From: Euptelea pleiosperma
Taxonomy: Eukaryota; Streptophyta; Magnoliopsida; Ranunculales; Eupteleaceae
Reading direction: 5' to 3'
Assembly: GCA_035048495.1 (NCBI GenBank)
Contig: JASUTR010000247.1
Span: 248,001-312,000 of the forward strand
Length of the DNA: 64,000 bases
The notes below the pieces were generated by a model. The model ran no database searches, was not told where the DNA came from, and saw nothing but the letters and a program-made list of their open reading frames with translations. Below, in pieces: positions 59,151 through 64,000 of this stretch. Numbering within the stretch: position 1 is the stretch's first letter; each line of letters opens with the position of its first letter. A program made the translations under genes and the position numbers.

Positions 59151-61524
59151 CGAGGTCCGGTTGCGAAAAAGTCACAAGTTATAGGCTTCGGAATGTAACA
59201 TACAAACTGAGTCCAATTTGAGACGTCGACGCACGGATGGAGTTAACATGTTTCGACTGTCCCGAATCTTGTTTCAACACTTCAAATGTGTTGAAACAAT
59301 AGTAATGGAAGAGTTTGAGTCCAATTATTAGGTCCGGTTGCAAAAAAGTCACAAGTTATAGGCTTCAGAATGTAAATCACAAACTGAGTCCAATTAATGA
59401 CATTGACGCACGGATGGAGCTAACTTGTTTCGACTGTCCCGAATCTTGTTCCAACACTTCAAATGTGTTGAAACAATAGTAATGGAAGAGTTTGAGTCCA
59501 ATTACGAGGCCCGGTTGCGAAAAAGTCACAAGTTATAGGCTTCGGAATGTAACTCACAAACTGAGTCCAATTTGAGACGTTGACGCACGGATGGAGCTAA
59601 CTTGTTTCGACTGTCCCGAATCTTGTTCCAACACTTTAAATGTGTTGAAACAATAGTAATGGAAGAGTTTGAGTCCAATTACGAGGTCCAGTTGCGAAAA
59701 AGTCACAAGTTATAGGCTTCGGAATGTAACTCACAAACTGAGTCCAATTTGTGACGTTGACGCACGGATGGAGCTAATTTGTTTCGACTGTCTCGAATCT
59801 TGTTCCAACACTTCAAATGTTTTGAAACAATAGTAATGAAAGAGTTTGAGTAAAATTATGAGGTCCGGTTGCGACAAAGTCACAATTTATAGGCTTCGGA
59901 ATGTAACACACAAACTGAGTCCATTTTGAGACGTTGACGCACGGATGGACCTAACTTGTTTCGACTGTCACGAATCTTGTTCCCACACTTCAAATGTGTT
60001 GAAACAATAGTAATGGAAGAGTTTGAGTCCAATTACGAGGTCCGGTTGCGAAAAAGTCACAAGTTATAGGCTTCGGAATGTAACTCACAAACTGAGTCCA
60101 ATTTGAGACGTTGACGCACGGATGGAGCTAACTTGTTTCGACTGTCCCGAATCTTGTTCCAACACTTTAAATGTGTTGAAACAATAGTAATGGAAGAGTT
60201 TGAGTCCAATTACGAGGTCCAGTTGCGAAAAAGTCACAAGTTATAGGCTTCGGAATGTAACTCACAAACTGAGTCCAATTTCTGACGTTGACGCACGGAT
60301 GGAGCTAATTTGTTTCGACTGTCTCGAATCTTGTTCCAACACTTCAAATGTTTTGAAACAATAGTAATGAAAGAGTTTGAGTAAAATTATGAGGTCCGGT
60401 TGCGACAAAGTAACAATTTATAGGCTTCGGAATGTAACTCACAAACTGAGTCCAATTTGAGACGTTGACGCACGGATGGAGCTAACTTGTTTCGACTGTC
60501 CCGAATCTTGTTCCAACACTTTAAATGTGTTGAAACAATAGTAATGGAAGAGTTTGAGTCCAATTACGAGGTCCAGTTGCGAAAAAGTCACAAGTTATAG
60601 GCTTCGGAATCTAACTCACAAACTAAGTTCAATTTGTGACGTTGACGCACGGATGGAGCTAATTTGTTTCGACTGTCTCGAATCTTGTTCCAACACTTCA
60701 AATGTTTTGAAACGATAGTAATGAAAGAGTTTGAGTAAAATTAAGAGGTCCGGTTGCGACAAAGTCACAATTTATAGGCTTCGGAATGTAACACACAAAC
60801 TGAGTCCATTTTGAGACGTTGACGCACGGATGGACCTAACTTGTTTCGACTGTCACGAATCTTGTTCCAACACTTCAAATGTGTTGAAACAATAGTAATG
60901 GAATAGTTTGAGTCCAATTACGAGGTCCGATTGCGAAAAAGTCACAAGTTATAGGCTTCTGAATGTAACACACAAACTGAGTCCAATTAATGACATTGAC
61001 GCACGGATGGAGCCAACTTGCTTCGACTGCTCCTAATCTTGTTCCAACACTTCAAATGTGTTGAAACAATAGTAATGGAAGAGTATGAGTCCAATTACGA
61101 GGTCTGATTGCGAAAAAGTTACAAGTTATAGGCTTCTGAATGTAACACACAAACTTAGTCCAATTAATGACATTGACGCACGGATGGAGCCAACTTGCTT
61201 CGACTGCTCCTAATCTTGTTCCAACACTTCAAATGTGTTGAAACAATAGTAATGGAAGAGTATGAGTCCAATTACGAGGTCCGGTTGCGAAAAAGTCACA
61301 ACTTATAGGCTTCTGAATGTAACACACAAACTGAGTCCAATTTGAGGCTTTGACGCACGGATGGAGCTAACATGTTTCTTCTGTCCCGAATCTTGTTTCA
61401 ACACTTCAAATGTGTTGAAACATAGTAATGGAAGAGTTTGAGTCCAATTATGAGATCCGGTTGCGAAAAAGTCACAAGTTATAGGCTTCTGAATGTAACA
61501 CACAAACTGAGTCCAATTTTAGAC

Positions 61525-64000
61525 GTTGACGCACGGATGGAGCTAACTTGTTTCGACTGTCCCGAATCTTGTTCCAACACTTTAAATGTGTTGAAACAAT
61601 AGTAATGGAAGAGTTTGAGTCCAATTACGAGGTCCAGTTGCGAAAAAGTCACAAGTTATAGGCTTCGGAATGTAACTCACAAACTGAGTTCAATTTGTGA
61701 CGTTGACGCACGGATGGAGCTAATTTGTTTCGACTGTCTCGAATCTTGTTCCAACACTTCAAATGTTTTGAAACAATAGTAATGAAAGAGTTTGAGTAAA
61801 ATTATGAGGTCCGGTTGCGACAAAGTCACAATTTATAGGCTTCGGAATGTAACACACAAACTGAGTCTATTTTGAGACGTTGACGCACGGATGGACCTAA
61901 CTTTTTTCGACTGTCACGAATCTTGTTCAAACACTTCAAATGTGTTGAAACAATAGTAATAGAAGAGTTTGAGTCCAATTACGAGGTCCGGTTGCGAAAA
62001 AGTCACAAGTTATAGGCTTCGGAATGTAAAACACAAACTGAATCCAATTTGAGACGTTGACGCACGAATGGAGCTAACATGTTTCGACTGTCCCGAATCT
62101 TGTTCCAACATTCAAATGTGTTAAAACAATAGTAATGGAAGAGTTTGAGTCCAATTATGAGGTCCGGTTGCGAAAAAGTCACTAGTTATAGGCTTCGGAA
62201 TGTAACACACAAACTGAGTGCAATTAAACACATTGACGCACGGATGGAGCTAACTTGCTTCGACTGCCCCGAATCTTGTTCCAACACTTCAAATATGTTG
62301 AAACAATAGTAATGGAAGAATTCGAGTCTAATTACGATGTCCGGTTGCGAAAAAGTAACAAGTTATAGGCTTCAGAATGTAACACACAAACTGAGTCCAA
62401 TTAAAGAAATTGACGCCCGGATTGAGCTAACTTGTTTCGACTGCCCCGAATCTTGTTCCAACACTTCAAATGTGTTGAAACAATAGTAATGGAAGAGTTT
62501 GAGTCCAATTACGAGGTCCGGTTGCGAAAAAGTCACAAGTTATAGGCTTCGGAATGTAACTCACAAACTGAGTCCAATTTGAGACGTTGACGCACGGATG
62601 GAGCTAACTTGTTTCGACTGTCCCGAATCTTGTTCCAACACTTTAAATGTGTTGAAACAATAGTAATGGAAGAGTTTGAGTCCAATTACGAGGTCCAGTT
62701 GCGAAAAAGTCACAAGTTATAGGCTTCGGAATGTAACTCACAAACTGAGTTCAATTTGTGACGTTGACGCACGGATGGAGCTAATTTGTTTCGACTGTCT
62801 CGAATCTTGTTCCAACACTTCAAATGTTTTGAAACAATAGTAATGAAAGAGTTTGAGTAAAATTATGAGGTCCGGTTGCGACAAAGTCACAATTTATAGG
62901 CTTCGGAATGTAACACACAAACTGAGTCTATTTTGAGACGTTGACGCACGGATGGACCTAACTTTTTTCGACTGTCACGAATCTTGTTCAAACACTTCAA
63001 ATGTGTTGAAACAATAGTAATAGAAGAGTTTGAGTCCAATTACGAGGTCCGGTTGCGAAAAAGTCACAAGTTATAGGCTTCGGAATGTAAAACACAAACT
63101 GAATCCAATTTGAGACGTTGACGCACGAATGGAGCTAACATGTTTCGACTGTCCCGAATCTTGTTCCAACATTCAAATGTGTTAAAACAATAGTAATGGA
63201 AGAGTTTGAGTCCAATTATGAGGTCCGGTTGCGAAAAAGTCACTAGTTATAGGCTTCGGAATGTAACACACAAACTGAGTGCAATTAAACACATTGACGC
63301 ACGGATGGAGCTAACTTGCTTCGACTGCCCCGAATCTTGTTCCAACACTTCAAATATGTTGAAACAATAGTAATGGAAGAATTCGAGTCTAATTACGATG
63401 TCCGGTTGCGAAAAAGTAACAAGTTATAGGCTTCAGAATGTAACACACAAACTGAGTCCAATTAAAGAAATTGACGCCCGGATTGAGCTAACTTGTTTCG
63501 ACTGCCCCGAATCTTGTTCCAACACTTCAAATGTGTTGAAACAATAGTAATGGAAGAGTTTGAGTCCAATTACGAGGTCCGGTTGCGAAAAAGTCACAAG
63601 TTATAGGCTTCGGAATGTAACTCACAAACTGAGTCCAATTTGAGACGTTGACGCACGGATGGAGCTAACTTGTTTCGACTGTCCCGAATCTTGTTCCAAC
63701 ACTTTAAATGTGTTGAAACAATAGTAATGGAAGAGTTTGAGTCCAATTACGAGGTCCAGTTGCGAAAAAGTCACAAGTTATAGGCTTCGGAATGTAACTC
63801 ACAAACTGAGTTCAATTTGTGACGTTGACGCACGGATGGAGCTAATTTGTTTCGACTGTCTCGAATCTTGTTCCAACACTTCAAATGTTTTGAAACAATA
63901 GTAATGAAAGAGTTTGAGTAAAATTATGAGGTCCGGTTGCGACAAAGTCACAATTTATAGGCTTCGGAATGTAACACACAAACTGAGTCTATTTTGAGAC
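61525..64000 (+). repeat. higher-order repeat D, 1061-bp unit, 2.3 copies
   Basis: AAACTGAGTTCAATTTG begins at 61681, 62742 and 63803, exactly 1061 bp apart. The unit is six monomers less one base. The variants CTTTTTTCGACTG and TTGTTCAAACAC are shared by the first two copies. The third copy runs off the window. Confidence 0.88.

Larger units (their letters stand above)
39844..64000 (+). repeat. 177-bp satellite array, right block
   Basis: About 136 head-to-tail monomers in the same orientation as the left blocks, continuing past the window edge. Several higher-order units are superimposed (1720, 2961, 1897 and 1061 bp). Recurrent 66-codon minus-strand frames appear only where a one-base deletion changes the register, and they are not genes. 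No insertion interrupts this block. Confidence 0.97.

Noticed and set aside
39844..64000. CRISPR-like regular repeats
   Set aside because: The 177-bp units are contiguous satellite monomers with no unique spacers, in a plant-type context.

Overview
The window looks like plant nuclear, centromeric or pericentromeric DNA. About 29 kb is a head-to-tail satellite with a 177-bp monomer, a size typical of plant centromeric repeats. The rest is one family of long-terminal-repeat (LTR) retroelement with plant features: a primer-binding site resembling the tRNA-Asp type, a polypurine tract, TG...CA ends and AAACCCTA boxes. I cannot name the species. No RNA gene, ordinary host gene, CRISPR array or bacterial feature was seen.

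Layout: 1-2217 is satellite. 2218-4808 is a solo LTR on the minus strand with a perfect 5-bp target duplication (GTAAC). 4809-7597 is satellite. 7598-39843 is a tandem array of one element on the plus strand: LTR1, internal 1, LTR2, internal 2, LTR3, internal 3, LTR4, internal 4 (truncated). Its period is 8295-8297 bp and the units are almost identical. 39844-64000 is satellite with several overlapping higher-order repeats (units of 1720, 2961, 1897 and 1061 bp).

Each element unit has a 2.76-kb LTR and a 5.53-kb internal region carrying one open reading frame of 585 codons, identical in translation in all four units. No protease, reverse transcriptase, RNase H or integrase is visible, so the element should be non-autonomous and rely on enzymes from an unseen partner. 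The LTR has a candidate core promoter (26-bp palindrome plus TATA-like box, also kept in the solo LTR), three 20-bp repeats, and four hairpins with identical 10-bp arms separated by TTC microsatellite. Three copies of GGTAAGTC, a strong splice-donor match, each follow a hairpin directly.

The most notable points are the LTR-sharing tandem array inside a satellite, the hairpin/splice-donor architecture, the unrecognised 585-aa protein with an internal 70-aa duplication, and the truncated right end of the array with 5-bp microhomology. Related satellite segments near 56.8 and 57.5 kb act as empty sites for the two insertions.
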